DNA of 64,000 bases from Myxococcus terminator_A (GTDB lineage: Bacteria; Myxococcota; Myxococcia; Myxococcales; Myxococcaceae), in the NCBI GenBank assembly GCA_049194865.1, contig JBLZWL010000009.1, positions 62,001 through 126,000 of the forward strand. The letters are read 5' to 3'. The translations under genes and the position numbers were made by a program. How positions within the stretch are numbered: position 1 is the stretch's first letter; every line of letters begins with the position of its first letter. Below are positions 9,104 through 18,530 of the stretch, in pieces. Below the pieces are notes generated by a model. The model was not told the origin of the DNA and made no database searches. It worked only from the letters and a program-made list of their open reading frames with translations.

Positions 9104-10987
9104 TCAGGGGCCGACGACGCGGAGCGCGGCGGAACAATCCAACCGAGCGAGACGACGATAGCGGTTTCGAACTTTCGCTGCCAACCGTCCCCCCTCCTTT
9201 TCCTCGACGGTGCGGGTGGCGAGCCAACCCTCGATGCAAGCCGCTGCCAGCGAAGGCTCCCATTGGTCCAACGCATGAGAGGAAACCTCCTCGTCGAGCG
9301 CGTCGAAAAGAGCGCGCGCCAGCGGCAGTTGTCCGGCTTGGGCACACAAGCGCGCCAGGGTGAGGCGGGCGACGAAGCGCGCGCGGCCCGTGTTCGCGGC
9401 GGCCACGTCCGCCTGGAGTCCGGCGACAAGCTCCTGCACGCGGCCCTCGGCCAGCAGCGCCTGGGTTTGCTCCTCGCCCAGGGGCTGGGCGTGGGGAGCG
9501 TCCGTGTCGAGTGACAGCGGGGGCAGGGAAATGGCTGTCGTCGAGGCGTGGGTCGGCGGGGACGACAGGGGGGCGCGAGGGGCGGCTTGAAGGACCTCCG
9601 CGCGCAGCCAGTCGCGCGTGGCCTCGTCGGTGAGCGGCGTGCCATCCGCTGCGAGCAGCTCCTCCACGCCCGGCATGCGGCGGAGCTGCACGCGCAATTC
9701 CCGCACCAGCGCGGCGTGAGCGGTGGTGTGGGTTTCGCCCAGGCCCTTGAGCGCGGCGGCGCTGAAGCGGTGCGGGCTCAATGAGAAGCGGTGCTGGACG
9801 ACGGCGGACTCGGCCTCGTCGAGCAACTCCTTCCAGCGCTGGTTGGCCTCCAGCGTCTCCAGCTTGGAGCGCAGCGAGTCTGGTGGCGGCTGGAGCGTCG
9901 TGCGGCCGTTGGCGCCCGGGTTGGGCGGCCGTGCCAGGTGCAGCCAGACCCCGGTGCGCAACAGGCGGTACGAGACAGGGTCCGCGTTGCTCGCATGGCG
10001 CAGTGCGTTCGCGGCGCTGAGGAGCGCGGCGCCGACGTTGCGCAGGAAGTCGGTGACGGCCTCGGTGCTGGTGAGGTCCGGCTGTGCGGGCAGGGCGGGC
10101 AGCGGCGGCACGACGACGTTGACCGGCGTCGCCACCGCCGGGCCCTGAGGGGACGCGCCACGTGGTGACGCCGAGGGCTGGGCACCGTTCCGCGAGGGCG
10201 CTGACGGCAGGGCGGTCTTCGGGGACGCGGGCCGCGTGCTCGGGGGCGCCTCGGTCTTCGGGGCCGTGTGAGTGTTCACCGGTGACGAAGCTTCGGCGTT
10301 CGCGGAGGTGGAGACAGGACTCGTGGTCGATTCCGGCCCCATCGCGGCGGGCGCGGCCGGCGCGCTGTCCACGGGCTCGGCCGGGGCGGAGTCCTGTTGC
10401 GGGGGGGCTTCGGGAAGCGGCTCGGGCAGGCCGGCGCGCAGCCTTGAGATGGCGTCTTGAATCGGACCGAAGGCGGGGGCCTGGTCCGCGAAGCGCTCCC
10501 GCGACAGGGTGGACAGGCGCTTGATGGCGAAGGCGAGCGCGTCCAGCGACTCGGCGCTCACGCTGGCCTGGTCGAGGGAGGGCAGGAGCTTGCCCAGCCG
10601 CTCCACGAACCAGCCCACCGCGTTGGCGCGCGCGCGCAGCCGCTTCAGCTCCGGAAAGAGGTCGGGCCAGAACTGCTCCGTCACCTCCGCGAGCAGGGCG
10701 GCGCCGGTGGCGGCGCCGTCCATGCCCCGGGTGACGTAGAGGCCGTAGGCCAGATACGAGGCGAGCCAGAGGTCCTTCGTGGTGCCCTTGAGCAGCTCGT
10801 CGGCGCCGCGCACGACATCGTCCCAGCGCACGGCGTTGCTGGCGGGGGACTCCAGCTTCGCCACCTCGGCGGTGATGGCCTCGTAGGCGGGCTCATGCTT
10901 CGCCTGCGTGCCGGCGGGCGCGGTGCCAGGCACGGGCTGGAGCCAGGGACGTGCGCGCTCACGGAGCTCTTCGAGGGTGGGAGGCAT
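9104..10987 (-). CDS. tssA: TssA, T6SS cap/priming protein of the long VasJ-like type
   Basis: A 627-residue TssA protein, which guides sheath assembly on the baseplate or at its distal end. The N-terminal ImpA_N domain covers about residues 10-200 (WDDVVRGADELL, KDLWLASYLAYGL). A low-complexity Pro/Ser/Ala linker of about 80 residues (roughly 200-285) follows, then a long helical C-terminal part beginning near DPVSYRLLRTGVWLHL, typical of VasJ-like TssA proteins. The linker is longer than usual, perhaps a myxobacterial feature. It sits between tagF (21 bases) and tssB (83 bases). Confidence 0.9.
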   Translation of the reverse strand: MPPTLEELRERARPWLQPVPGTAPAGTQAKHEPAYEAITAEVAKLESPASNAVRWDDVVRGADELLKGTTKDLWLASYLAYGLYVTRGMDGAATGAALLAEVTEQFWPDLFPELKRLRARANAVGWFVERLGKLLPSLDQASVSAESLDALAFAIKRLSTLSRERFADQAPAFGPIQDAISRLRAGLPEPLPEAPPQQDSAPAEPVDSAPAAPAAMGPESTTSPVSTSANAEASSPVNTHTAPKTEAPPSTRPASPKTALPSAPSRNGAQPSASPRGASPQGPAVATPVNVVVPPLPALPAQPDLTSTEAVTDFLRNVGAALLSAANALRHASNADPVSYRLLRTGVWLHLARPPNPGANGRTTLQPPPDSLRSKLETLEANQRWKELLDEAESAVVQHRFSLSPHRFSAAALKGLGETHTTAHAALVRELRVQLRRMPGVEELLAADGTPLTDEATRDWLRAEVLQAAPRAPLSSPPTHASTTAISLPPLSLDTDAPHAQPLGEEQTQALLAEGRVQELVAGLQADVAAANTGRARFVARLTLARLCAQAGQLPLARALFDALDEEVSSHALDQWEPSLAAACIEGWLATRTVEEKEGGRLAAKVRNRYRRLARLDCSAALRVVGP

Positions 10988-11008
10988 GGTGCGAGGCTTC
11001 GTGTGCCC

Positions 11009-11944
11009 TCAGCGCGACAGTGCGCGCAGGAGCTGGTCGAGGGTGGTGGTGGGAGAGTCGATGACCTGGCGCGCGGAGGCCGTCAGGCCCTTGCGCGCGT
11101 TGTCGATGGCGGCGGGACGTTCGGTGCGCAGCGGCCACACCTGGGCGCCGGGGCGGCCGGGCTGGGCGAGCGCGAGGAAGACGGAGGGCGACGCGGAGCC
11201 CAGGCTCAAGAGCAGCCGGGGCTTGTCTCCCTCGGACCAGAAGAAGGACGGCGGCTGGTGGGGCCAGCGCAAGAGGCGCGAGGACAACTCCAGCCACGCC
11301 ACCGGGCCCACGCGCGGGGTCAACGGGCAGTCCAGCACCACGCCCGCGGCGGACTGCTCACGTCCGCGCTCACCGATGCACGCGGTGAGGAAGGTGTGCA
11401 GCGCGTAGTACTGCCCTCCAGTGGGCGAGCCCTCCGTCACGGGGCCCAGCAGGTCGGCGAGGTGGTGCTCCGACAGGACGCTGTCGCGCAGCCGCTCGGC
11501 CACGCTGAAGTCACCCGGGCCAGGCACGGGCAGCGCCGTGGTGCGCTCGGTGAGCTGCGGCACGTCCAGCTCCGCCGCCGCGCGGGAGAGGGCTCCGGCC
11601 GCCTGAAGGAAGGGCTGATAGGCCTCTGGAGTCAGCGCGAAGCGGGACGCGGTGCTGGCCGAAGGCACCTCGGTGAAGACGGCCAGCGGAAACGCGCGGC
11701 CCACGCTGTCCATGCTGGGCGCCATCGACCCCACCAGCGCCTGCTTCTGGCCGGGCGCGGTGAAGACGAAGTGCGCGGGCTCCGAGGGCAGGTCCATCCG
11801 GGCCTTGCGTGCGCGCTCCACGCCCGCCTCCATCCACCCGTAGAGGTGGAGGGCCAGCGGCGTGGAGGCGTTGAACCGGATGAACTCCGCCTGGCGCGGC
11901 GTCTTTCCCAGCAGGCCGATGCGAGGAGGTTGCTGCACCGCCAT
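11009..11944 (-). CDS. tagF: TagF-type T6SS-associated protein
   Basis: A 311-residue protein starting MAVQQPPRIGLLGKTPRQAEF, with the GLLGKTPxxxEFIRF and MAPSMDSVGRAFPLAVF motifs typical of TagF. In other bacteria TagF is a post-translational repressor of the T6SS, acting alone or fused to the PppA phosphatase. No PpkA or PppA partner is visible here, so the mode of control is open. The ATG at 11944 overlaps the tssM stop by one base (TGATG), which decides the start although the frame is open further upstream. Confidence 0.85.
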   Translation of the reverse strand: MAVQQPPRIGLLGKTPRQAEFIRFNASTPLALHLYGWMEAGVERARKARMDLPSEPAHFVFTAPGQKQALVGSMAPSMDSVGRAFPLAVFTEVPSASTASRFALTPEAYQPFLQAAGALSRAAAELDVPQLTERTTALPVPGPGDFSVAERLRDSVLSEHHLADLLGPVTEGSPTGGQYYALHTFLTACIGERGREQSAAGVVLDCPLTPRVGPVAWLELSSRLLRWPHQPPSFFWSEGDKPRLLLSLGSASPSVFLALAQPGRPGAQVWPLRTERPAAIDNARKGLTASARQVIDSPTTTLDQLLRALSR

Positions 11945-14900
11945 CAGGGGGCTCCGCCCGCGGCCACGACCTCCGGCTCGCATCCCCTGCCGGTCGACGA
12001 GATGCCCATGGGGATCTTCATGCCAGCGTCCCGGAAGATGCCCATCAGCTTGGAGGTGTTGCCCGCCAGCCCGAAGAAGGGGTTGGTGGTGCGCTCCGGC
12101 CGGAAGTCGATGGAGACCTGCTCGCCATTCATCTCCTCGATCTCCCACGTCGCCGTGAAGTAGCGCCCGTCCGGGCTGGGTTCGATCTTCTTCACCCGCT
12201 CCAGCAGGCGGAACAGGCCCCAGTCATTCTCCTCCTCCAGCACGGACTGCGTGGCGCCATCCACGCTCTGCACGAGGATGCGCGCGCCGAGCTTGCCGGC
12301 CTGACCGGGCCAGATCATCGGCTTCCACAGCGTGTCGGGACCGTTGCGGTACACCTCGTCAGTCCCATCGAGCGTGAAGACGATGGAGGAGATCTGCGAC
12401 GCGGAGCCGTCCACGGAGACGCCGGGACGGATGCGCACCTGGAAGCGCACGAGCGGATCCACCATGCCCACCGACTCGCCGCCCGGGAACAGGGTCGCCG
12501 CCAGCGCCTGCGTCTTCTCCAGGAAGGTGAGCAGCTCCTGCCGGTAGCGCCCGCTGGCCGCCGAGGTGTAGTCCCACCTGCGGCCCGTGGCCACCAGTTG
12601 GTCGCTGAGCTGCTCCTTGATGAACTTGCGCAGCACCCCGTTGTCGGGCCGCAGGAACTCCGCGACCTCCGGCAGCGGCGCGTCCCGCTGCGAGCCGGCG
12701 TTGAACGGGTATTGGTCCTTGAACGCCCGGTTGAACGGGAGGACCACCTGCTCGCACCACAGCTTGCTCTTCTGCTGGGCCTGCCCCTGGGCGAAGACGG
12801 CGATGGTGTCCTTGAAGGGCGGCATCAGCAGGCGCTCGAAGATGGCGATGTTGTCCGTCTGCTTGCGGATGAGCATCTCCACGTAGCTGCGCGCGGCGTT
12901 GACCTTCTTGGTCAGCTCCGCGCCTTCGGTCGACTTGTCCTTCGATGCCAGCATCGCCGTGTGCACGGTGACGAGCTGCTCCTCGTACTCGACGAGCGCC
13001 GTCAGCGTCTCCTCGCCGTCGTCCGTCTTGTAGCGCTCCGTGGCGAACCGGATGATGGAGGCGAACTCGCGCGCCACGTCCCGGGGGAGAATCTCCTCTT
13101 CGCCGGAGGGCGCGAGCGGGTTGAGCTTCTCCCGGCTCTTCTCGGTGACGGCGTCGTCATCGGAGCCGAACATCTTCTTGACGGACGCCGTCAGCCTGTT
13201 CGTGCTCGTGGCTTCGACCTTGGGCGCGCGTCGCTCCAACTGGACGTTGTTGACGATGGAGTTGAACAGCCGGCTGTACGGCTTGGGTGTGCCGCGCGTC
13301 AGGTTGGCGAGCAGGTCCTCCAACCGGACGTCGTCCGCGGGCTCGGCCACCTTGATGGCGTTGAGGAAGTCCTTCCACTCCTGGACGTAGCTGGAGAAGT
13401 AGAGCGTGCGCAGCGCGCGCCGCGACGCCTCCACGTCCATGCTGACGTCGCGGTCCAGCACCCACGCGTCCTGGTCCGAGAACGCCCGTTCGAGCTGCTG
13501 CTTCACGTCGTTCTCGTACGCGTTCCGGGTGAAGGCGCCGCGCACCACCATGTTGGCGCTGAACTGCGGCACCGAGCCCATCAGCTGCTCCAGCGTGACG
13601 TCTCCGTACTGCGCGCGCGTGGTCTCCACGATGCGCGCCAGCTCCAGCTTCTCCAGGGGCACCCGGATGAGCGCGCGGCGGGCACCCACGATGAGCGCGT
13701 TCTCCCGGGGGAAGGCGATGCGCTCCTCGCGCGCGGGCTTCTGCTCGTCGGGCATGGCCTGCTCGGCGCCCAGCATCTTGATGAAGGTGGTGGCGTGGGT
13801 GGCCACCGTGCCCTTGTCCAGCGCGCTGCCGCGCACGCCCGCCCAGTGGTCGACAATCTGGCGCACCAGCCAGTGGCGCTGCTCCTCGTCCAGCTCCGGC
13901 TCCTTCGGGTCCCGGGGCGTCGTCACCAACAGGTACATCTTCAGGTCATCGACGTACTGCTTGAACTCCGACGAGCGGCGCGCGTGCTCCCTCGGGTCCC
14001 TGAGCGCGAGCATGTCCGGGCTGCGCGCGAAGCCCTCCAGCCGTTGCTCGATGAGCTCGAACTGCTTGCCCAGCAGCACGCGGCGCAAGGCGGTGTTGTA
14101 GAACTGGCGCGCCTGCGGCAGCAGCTTGTGGCCCTGATAGAGGCCGAAGCGCATCCACACCGGGGCGCCTTCCTCCTCGTGCCGCGTCAGCTCCTCCAGG
14201 CGCTTGCTGAGCGGCAGCAGGTCCTCCACGCGCCGGACGTCGTCGCGCGGGTCCAGGCTCACGTCGGTGATGGCCTTGGTGACCGCCTCCGACAGGGCGC
14301 GGTTCTGGAAATAGGAGAGGGTGGGCATGGACAGCAAGAGCGCCGTGGCCGCCAGCGCCGCGCCCGCCAGCACCATGCTCTGCCGGCGCACCCGCGCTTC
14401 CTCCAGCGAGCTGCGCACCGCCACCTGCTGGTCCTGGAACATCACCTTCGTGAAGACGTCCCAGAGGAAGTAGCTGCGTCCCTCGGTGGACGCGCCGTCC
14501 GTCTGCGGCCGGCCGTTGGTGCTGCCGAACAGCTCGCCCGCGGACGGGGACACCTTGTCCACCGCGCGCACGTCCTGCGTGCCGCTGTTGAAGTACAGGC
14601 CGCGGAAGACGGGCGTGTCCTGGAACACGTTCTCCAGGAAGAGCGGCTGGAGGAACTCGGCCAGGTTCTTGCGGAGCGCGTCGAAGCGCTGCGGGAAACC
14701 GTAGATGTTCTCGCGCGTCTCCAGCCGGCGCTCCTGGCCCAGCCGCCTGAGCGAGCGCTGCTCCAGCACGGAGAGCATCTCGTCGAAGCGCTCGCGGAAC
14801 AGGTCCGTGCTCGCGTCCTTCTGGTGCTCCAGCGGCACGGTGAAGCCCCAGACCTGGCCGCGCTCCACGCGGGACAAGTCGGAGAACATCTCCACGAAGC

Positions 14901-15657
14901 CCGGCAGCAGGTCGCACTTGGTGACCATCACGTAGACGGGCACCAGCATCTTCAGCCGGCCGGTGATTTCGTCCAGGCGCTCGCGGATGGTCTGCCCCAT
15001 CTCGCCCACGGCCTGCGGGTCCGCCGTCATCAGCTCGCTGACGCTGATGGCGACGATGAGGCCGTTGATGGGGCGGCTGGGGCGGTGCTTCACCACCGTG
15101 TCGAGGAAGGCCATCCACTCCGGACGGTCCTCCTCGGCGCTGGTGTAGCGGCCCGCCGTGTCGAGGATGACGGCCTCGTTGGTGAGCCACCAGTCGCAGT
15201 TGCGCGTGCCGCCCACGCCGCGCACGCCACCGCGCGCGGACAGGTAGGGGAACTTCAGGCCGGAGTTGCGCAGCGCGGTGCTCTTGCCCGCGCCCGGAGG
15301 GCCGACGATGAGGTACCAGGGCAGCACCGCCAGCGCGTCCTTGCCGCCGCGCGCCAGCTTGGACGCCTTGAGCGCGCCCACCGCCTTGGTGAACTCGTCC
15401 TGCATCGCCTTGATTTCGGGCTGCAGGTCCGGCCGCACCGTGGCGGCCTGCTCTTCACCTTGAGCCGCGAGCGCGCCCTCCAGCTTCTTGGCGGCGCGCC
15501 GCGCGCGGATGCGCTTGACCACCCACACCACGCCCATGGCCAGCATGCCCGCGAGCGCGGCGACGATGGCGGCCTGCGGCGGGGAGAGGCCGATGTAGCT
15601 CATCAGCGCGAACATGGGCGCGCCGATGCCCAGCAGCGGTAGCAGGTAGGCCATCAT
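11944..15657 (-). CDS. tssM: TssM (IcmF), inner-membrane ATP-binding scaffold of the T6SS
   Basis: A 1237-residue TssM. Two N-terminal membrane segments (about 5-23 and 29-48) are followed by a cytoplasmic G-like domain with an intact Walker A GPPGAGKST at 119-127 and a VILDTAGRY motif. A third membrane segment lies near residue 430 (LAGAALAATALLLS), then the large periplasmic part with the IcmF-related and C-terminal domains (RPGVSVDGSASQ, WPGQAG). It anchors TssL and TssJ across the envelope. The ATG at 15657 overlaps the tssL stop (ATGA). Confidence 0.95.
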   Translation of the reverse strand: MMAYLLPLLGIGAPMFALMSYIGLSPPQAAIVAALAGMLAMGVVWVVKRIRARRAAKKLEGALAAQGEEQAATVRPDLQPEIKAMQDEFTKAVGALKASKLARGGKDALAVLPWYLIVGPPGAGKSTALRNSGLKFPYLSARGGVRGVGGTRNCDWWLTNEAVILDTAGRYTSAEEDRPEWMAFLDTVVKHRPSRPINGLIVAISVSELMTADPQAVGEMGQTIRERLDEITGRLKMLVPVYVMVTKCDLLPGFVEMFSDLSRVERGQVWGFTVPLEHQKDASTDLFRERFDEMLSVLEQRSLRRLGQERRLETRENIYGFPQRFDALRKNLAEFLQPLFLENVFQDTPVFRGLYFNSGTQDVRAVDKVSPSAGELFGSTNGRPQTDGASTEGRSYFLWDVFTKVMFQDQQVAVRSSLEEARVRRQSMVLAGAALAATALLLSMPTLSYFQNRALSEAVTKAITDVSLDPRDDVRRVEDLLPLSKRLEELTRHEEEGAPVWMRFGLYQGHKLLPQARQFYNTALRRVLLGKQFELIEQRLEGFARSPDMLALRDPREHARRSSEFKQYVDDLKMYLLVTTPRDPKEPELDEEQRHWLVRQIVDHWAGVRGSALDKGTVATHATTFIKMLGAEQAMPDEQKPAREERIAFPRENALIVGARRALIRVPLEKLELARIVETTRAQYGDVTLEQLMGSVPQFSANMVVRGAFTRNAYENDVKQQLERAFSDQDAWVLDRDVSMDVEASRRALRTLYFSSYVQEWKDFLNAIKVAEPADDVRLEDLLANLTRGTPKPYSRLFNSIVNNVQLERRAPKVEATSTNRLTASVKKMFGSDDDAVTEKSREKLNPLAPSGEEEILPRDVAREFASIIRFATERYKTDDGEETLTALVEYEEQLVTVHTAMLASKDKSTEGAELTKKVNAARSYVEMLIRKQTDNIAIFERLLMPPFKDTIAVFAQGQAQQKSKLWCEQVVLPFNRAFKDQYPFNAGSQRDAPLPEVAEFLRPDNGVLRKFIKEQLSDQLVATGRRWDYTSAASGRYRQELLTFLEKTQALAATLFPGGESVGMVDPLVRFQVRIRPGVSVDGSASQISSIVFTLDGTDEVYRNGPDTLWKPMIWPGQAGKLGARILVQSVDGATQSVLEEENDWGLFRLLERVKKIEPSPDGRYFTATWEIEEMNGEQVSIDFRPERTTNPFFGLAGNTSKLMGIFRDAGMKIPMGISSTGRGCEPEVVAAGGAP

Positions 15658-16391
15658 TGCGTGCCTCCCGGGTTGGCGGTGGCGCCCGCTTGCGGCGGAG
15701 CCAGCGTGCCGGCGACGTTCTTGGCGGCGTGCAGCTCGATGCGGCCCTTGAGCTCGTCCACCTTGTCCTTCAGGAAGAACTGCAGCACGCCGTAGAAGAG
15801 CACCGCCACCGCCAGCGAGCCGGCGGACAGGGCCAGCACGGGCGTCTTCCTGCGCTTGGAGAGCAGCGAGTCGGTGGGGCGGTCACCGTGCGGCGACAGC
15901 ACGTCGAAGTCGAACGGCCGCGCGCGCTCCAGGTCCTTCTTCACCGTGTCGATGAGCGTCATCAGCTCCAGCTCGCCGCCGCGGATGCGGTAGCGCCCCT
16001 GGAAGCCGAAGAGCATGCACAGGTAGTAGACCTGGAGGACCTCGGCCCGGTGAGGGTCCTTGCGCACCAGGTCCAGCCTGGCGAAGAAGCCGTCGCCCGC
16101 GATGTTCTCGTTGAAGTAGTGCAGCTGCAGCGGGTTGGTCATCCAGAACTGCCGGTACTCCTCCGGCCGGCTGAGGACGACCTCGTCGACGAGCGCCACC
16201 ATGGCGTAGGCCATGTCCTGGGCGTCCTGGTGACTGAAGCCGAGCACCGCGGCGCGCCTCAAGAGCTCGTCCACCACGCCGCGCAGGCGGTGATAGAGCG
16301 TCTCGGGCGGAGGAATGGCCGCCGCCTCCGAGGCGCGCAGGTGGATGGCGGCGTCGAAACAGTCCTTCGTGGCTTCGGTCACTCGGTCCAT
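15654..16391 (-). CDS. tssL: TssL (DotU/IcmH), T6SS inner-membrane protein
   Basis: A 245-residue TssL: a cytoplasmic DotU domain (FSHQDAQDMAYAMVALVDEVVL, given in parts as AMVALVDEVVL and NPLQLHYFNENIAGDGFF) and one C-terminal membrane segment near residues 190-210 (VLALSAGSLAVAVLFYGV). No peptidoglycan-binding OmpA domain follows, so anchoring to the wall must come from another protein. It is 15 bases after tssK and overlaps tssM by four bases. Confidence 0.94.
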   Translation of the reverse strand: MDRVTEATKDCFDAAIHLRASEAAAIPPPETLYHRLRGVVDELLRRAAVLGFSHQDAQDMAYAMVALVDEVVLSRPEEYRQFWMTNPLQLHYFNENIAGDGFFARLDLVRKDPHRAEVLQVYYLCMLFGFQGRYRIRGGELELMTLIDTVKKDLERARPFDFDVLSPHGDRPTDSLLSKRRKTPVLALSAGSLAVAVLFYGVLQFFLKDKVDELKGRIELHAAKNVAGTLAPPQAGATANPGGTQ

Positions 16392-16406
16392 GGAAATCCC
16401 TGCGCG

Positions 16407-17774
16407 TCAGCGATTGGCGGTGGGGACCGCGAGCAGCTCCACGGTCGTTCGGGCCGCCTCGAACGGCTGCGGCAGATAGAGCGCGAGGTTGTGGTCGCGC
16501 ATCACGTTCTTCCAGTAGCCGTCATTCATCGAGAGGCTGAAGTACACGGTGCCCGGCTGCACCGGGACTTCCGGCGGTGGGCGGTACGTGACGGCCAGCG
16601 GCACACCCGGCGCGGCGGCGCGGACGAGGCCCGGGATGTCGTCCCAGCAGGCCACCTTGGTGAGCTTGGGGAACTGCTCGGCGACGACTCGCTCGGGCAA
16701 ATCGCTCCGCACCGCGAGCAGGAAGGCGCCGCAGCGCTCCAGCCGCTCATCCTCCAGCTTGCCTCGGAACATACCGTCCGTGCCCGCGGAGAGGTCCACG
16801 GTGAGGCACTGCTCCAGCGCCACCGAGCGCATCAGCTCCGACAGCCGGCGGAACAGCTCCTCGAACGTCGCCCGCAGATGCGTGAACTGGAACGACGGCA
16901 GTGTCGTGGGGTCCGCGCTGGAGGAGAAGGTGCAGAGCTGGCCGGCGCACTGCACCAGCGTCAGGTACAGGTCCCGAGGCCGCAGGTTGCCGGCGTCCAG
17001 CGCGTGCTGCAGGAAGGGGATGGTTCCGTTGAGGGCGTTGAGCTCCAGGAAGAGCGTCACGTCGCCCGCGGTGAACTCCAGCGCGGACGCGTCCCGGTGG
17101 CGGCGGCGCGAGGCGAGCTGGCGCTGCTTGGAGACCATCAGCCGCAAGAGCGTGCGCAACTCGCCCATGACGTACGGCGACGCGTCGATGCGCAGGCAGG
17201 GCGGGACGTAGGCGTCCACGATGGCCAGGCTGCCGGACTTGTCGCGCGTCAGCTCGAACAGCTTGATGGCCTCGAAGTCGTCGCGCGGCTCGGTGCCGAA
17301 GAGCAGCCTCACGTTGCGCTGGCCGAAGCCCACCTGGGAGATGGACGTGGACGCCGTCAGGTCGCTGATGGGCCGCGTGACGGGCGTGTAACGCGGGCTT
17401 CCGCCAATGCGCTCTCCGCTGCCGTAGCTCTCCACGCCGCTGCGCTCGCGCGGCACGCCCAGGTACACGTCCAGGGTGCGCTGCGCGGGAGGGAAGTAGC
17501 CCTCGGCGGGGCGCGCGGAGGGGGCCTCGGCGTCTCCGGACTCAAAGGACACCGTCAGCCCGTCCGGCAGCACGCCGACGAAGTTCGACAGCTGCACCTG
17601 GCCGGCGCGCAGCGCCTCCTGGTCCAGCTCCATGGCCACCACGCCCCACGGATAGGGCTCCAGGGCCCCCAGCCGGTTCTCCAGGAGCTGCTCGTGGTAG
17701 AGGTCTTGTTGCTGGAGGTGGTGGGGGCTCATGAACATGCCCTCGGACCACACGACGCGCTGCGCGGACTTCAT
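16407..17774 (-). CDS. tssK: TssK, T6SS baseplate connector
   Basis: A 455-residue TssK, the trimeric protein that joins the baseplate to the TssJLM membrane complex. The N-terminus is unmistakable: VVWSEGMFMSPHHLQQQD. Further family parts include RRRHRDASALEF and the C-terminal VYFSLSMNDGYWKNVM. The ATG at 17774 overlaps the tssJ stop (ATGA), which fixes the start although the frame is open for more than 120 codons upstream. Confidence 0.95.
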   Translation of the reverse strand: MKSAQRVVWSEGMFMSPHHLQQQDLYHEQLLENRLGALEPYPWGVVAMELDQEALRAGQVQLSNFVGVLPDGLTVSFESGDAEAPSARPAEGYFPPAQRTLDVYLGVPRERSGVESYGSGERIGGSPRYTPVTRPISDLTASTSISQVGFGQRNVRLLFGTEPRDDFEAIKLFELTRDKSGSLAIVDAYVPPCLRIDASPYVMGELRTLLRLMVSKQRQLASRRRHRDASALEFTAGDVTLFLELNALNGTIPFLQHALDAGNLRPRDLYLTLVQCAGQLCTFSSSADPTTLPSFQFTHLRATFEELFRRLSELMRSVALEQCLTVDLSAGTDGMFRGKLEDERLERCGAFLLAVRSDLPERVVAEQFPKLTKVACWDDIPGLVRAAAPGVPLAVTYRPPPEVPVQPGTVYFSLSMNDGYWKNVMRDHNLALYLPQPFEAARTTVELLAVPTANR

Positions 17775-18418
17775 GCGCCTCTCCGGGGCGACTCTCGGTC
17801 GCCGGATTCGGGGTTGTTGTGTTGCTCCGGCGCCAGGCTGAGGGGCCGGAACATCAAGTCGATCTGATAGCCCTGGAGCCGGTAGCGGAAGACCTCGTCG
17901 TCCTCCTTCGGCGGCCCCTGGTCTCCAGCGGGACGCTCCACGCAGCGCGACTCCGGCACCACGGGCAAGGTCGCCACCGCGCGCCAGGAGTAACCCAGTG
18001 GCTGTCGGAACAGGCCCATGGCGAGCACGAAGCGCGCCTTCGGGTCTCTCTGTATCCAACGCTTCTCCTGCTTGCCGGGCGCCACCACGACTTCGGCCAC
18101 CTGCAGCAGGTCTTCCTTCAGCAGCGCCTCGGGCTTGCCCCACAAGTCACGGAAGCCCGCGCGCTCCAGCTTCACGCTGTCCTTGAGCTGGACAATCTGG
18201 ACGACGGTGGGCAACGAGCGGCCCTTGGCATCCGGGTTGAGTTGCTCGGCCGCTTCCACCACCACCTGGAAGGGTGGCGGTGTCTCACAGGAGAAGGGCA
18301 CGCGCTTCGCGCAGCCTGCTCCCACGCTCAAGGCCAGTGCCTGCGCGGCGACCACACCCCACCGAAGGCACCGGCCGGCCACCCCCGCCGCACCGGCGCC
18401 AGTGTGTCCTAGCGCCAA
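17771..18418 (-). CDS. tssJ: TssJ, T6SS outer-membrane lipoprotein
   Basis: A TssJ-type lipoprotein that ties TssM to the outer membrane. The signal peptide ends ALALSVGAGC, with acylated Cys; the mature region keeps the TssJ pattern (LNPDAKGRSLPTVVQIVQLK, here noted as LNPDAKGRS and VVQIVQLKD; LLQVAEVVVAPG; RFVLAMGLFR). No ATG is available. A TTG at 18418 with AAGGA eight bases upstream is chosen (215 residues); a GTG at 18382 would give a shorter signal peptide (203 residues) and cannot be excluded. Confidence 0.88.
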   Translation of the reverse strand: MALGHTGAGAAGVAGRCLRWGVVAAQALALSVGAGCAKRVPFSCETPPPFQVVVEAAEQLNPDAKGRSLPTVVQIVQLKDSVKLERAGFRDLWGKPEALLKEDLLQVAEVVVAPGKQEKRWIQRDPKARFVLAMGLFRQPLGYSWRAVATLPVVPESRCVERPAGDQGPPKEDDEVFRYRLQGYQIDLMFRPLSLAPEQHNNPESGDRESPRRGA

Positions 18419-18530
18419 ATTCCCATTCCTTTTTGAGTGCCCGGCCCCGTTGTCGGTTCCGGGCGAAGCGTAAAGTGCCAGACACGGTGGACCGGTTTCA
18501 AGCCACCCCCCCGGGTCTGCTTGGAGCGAC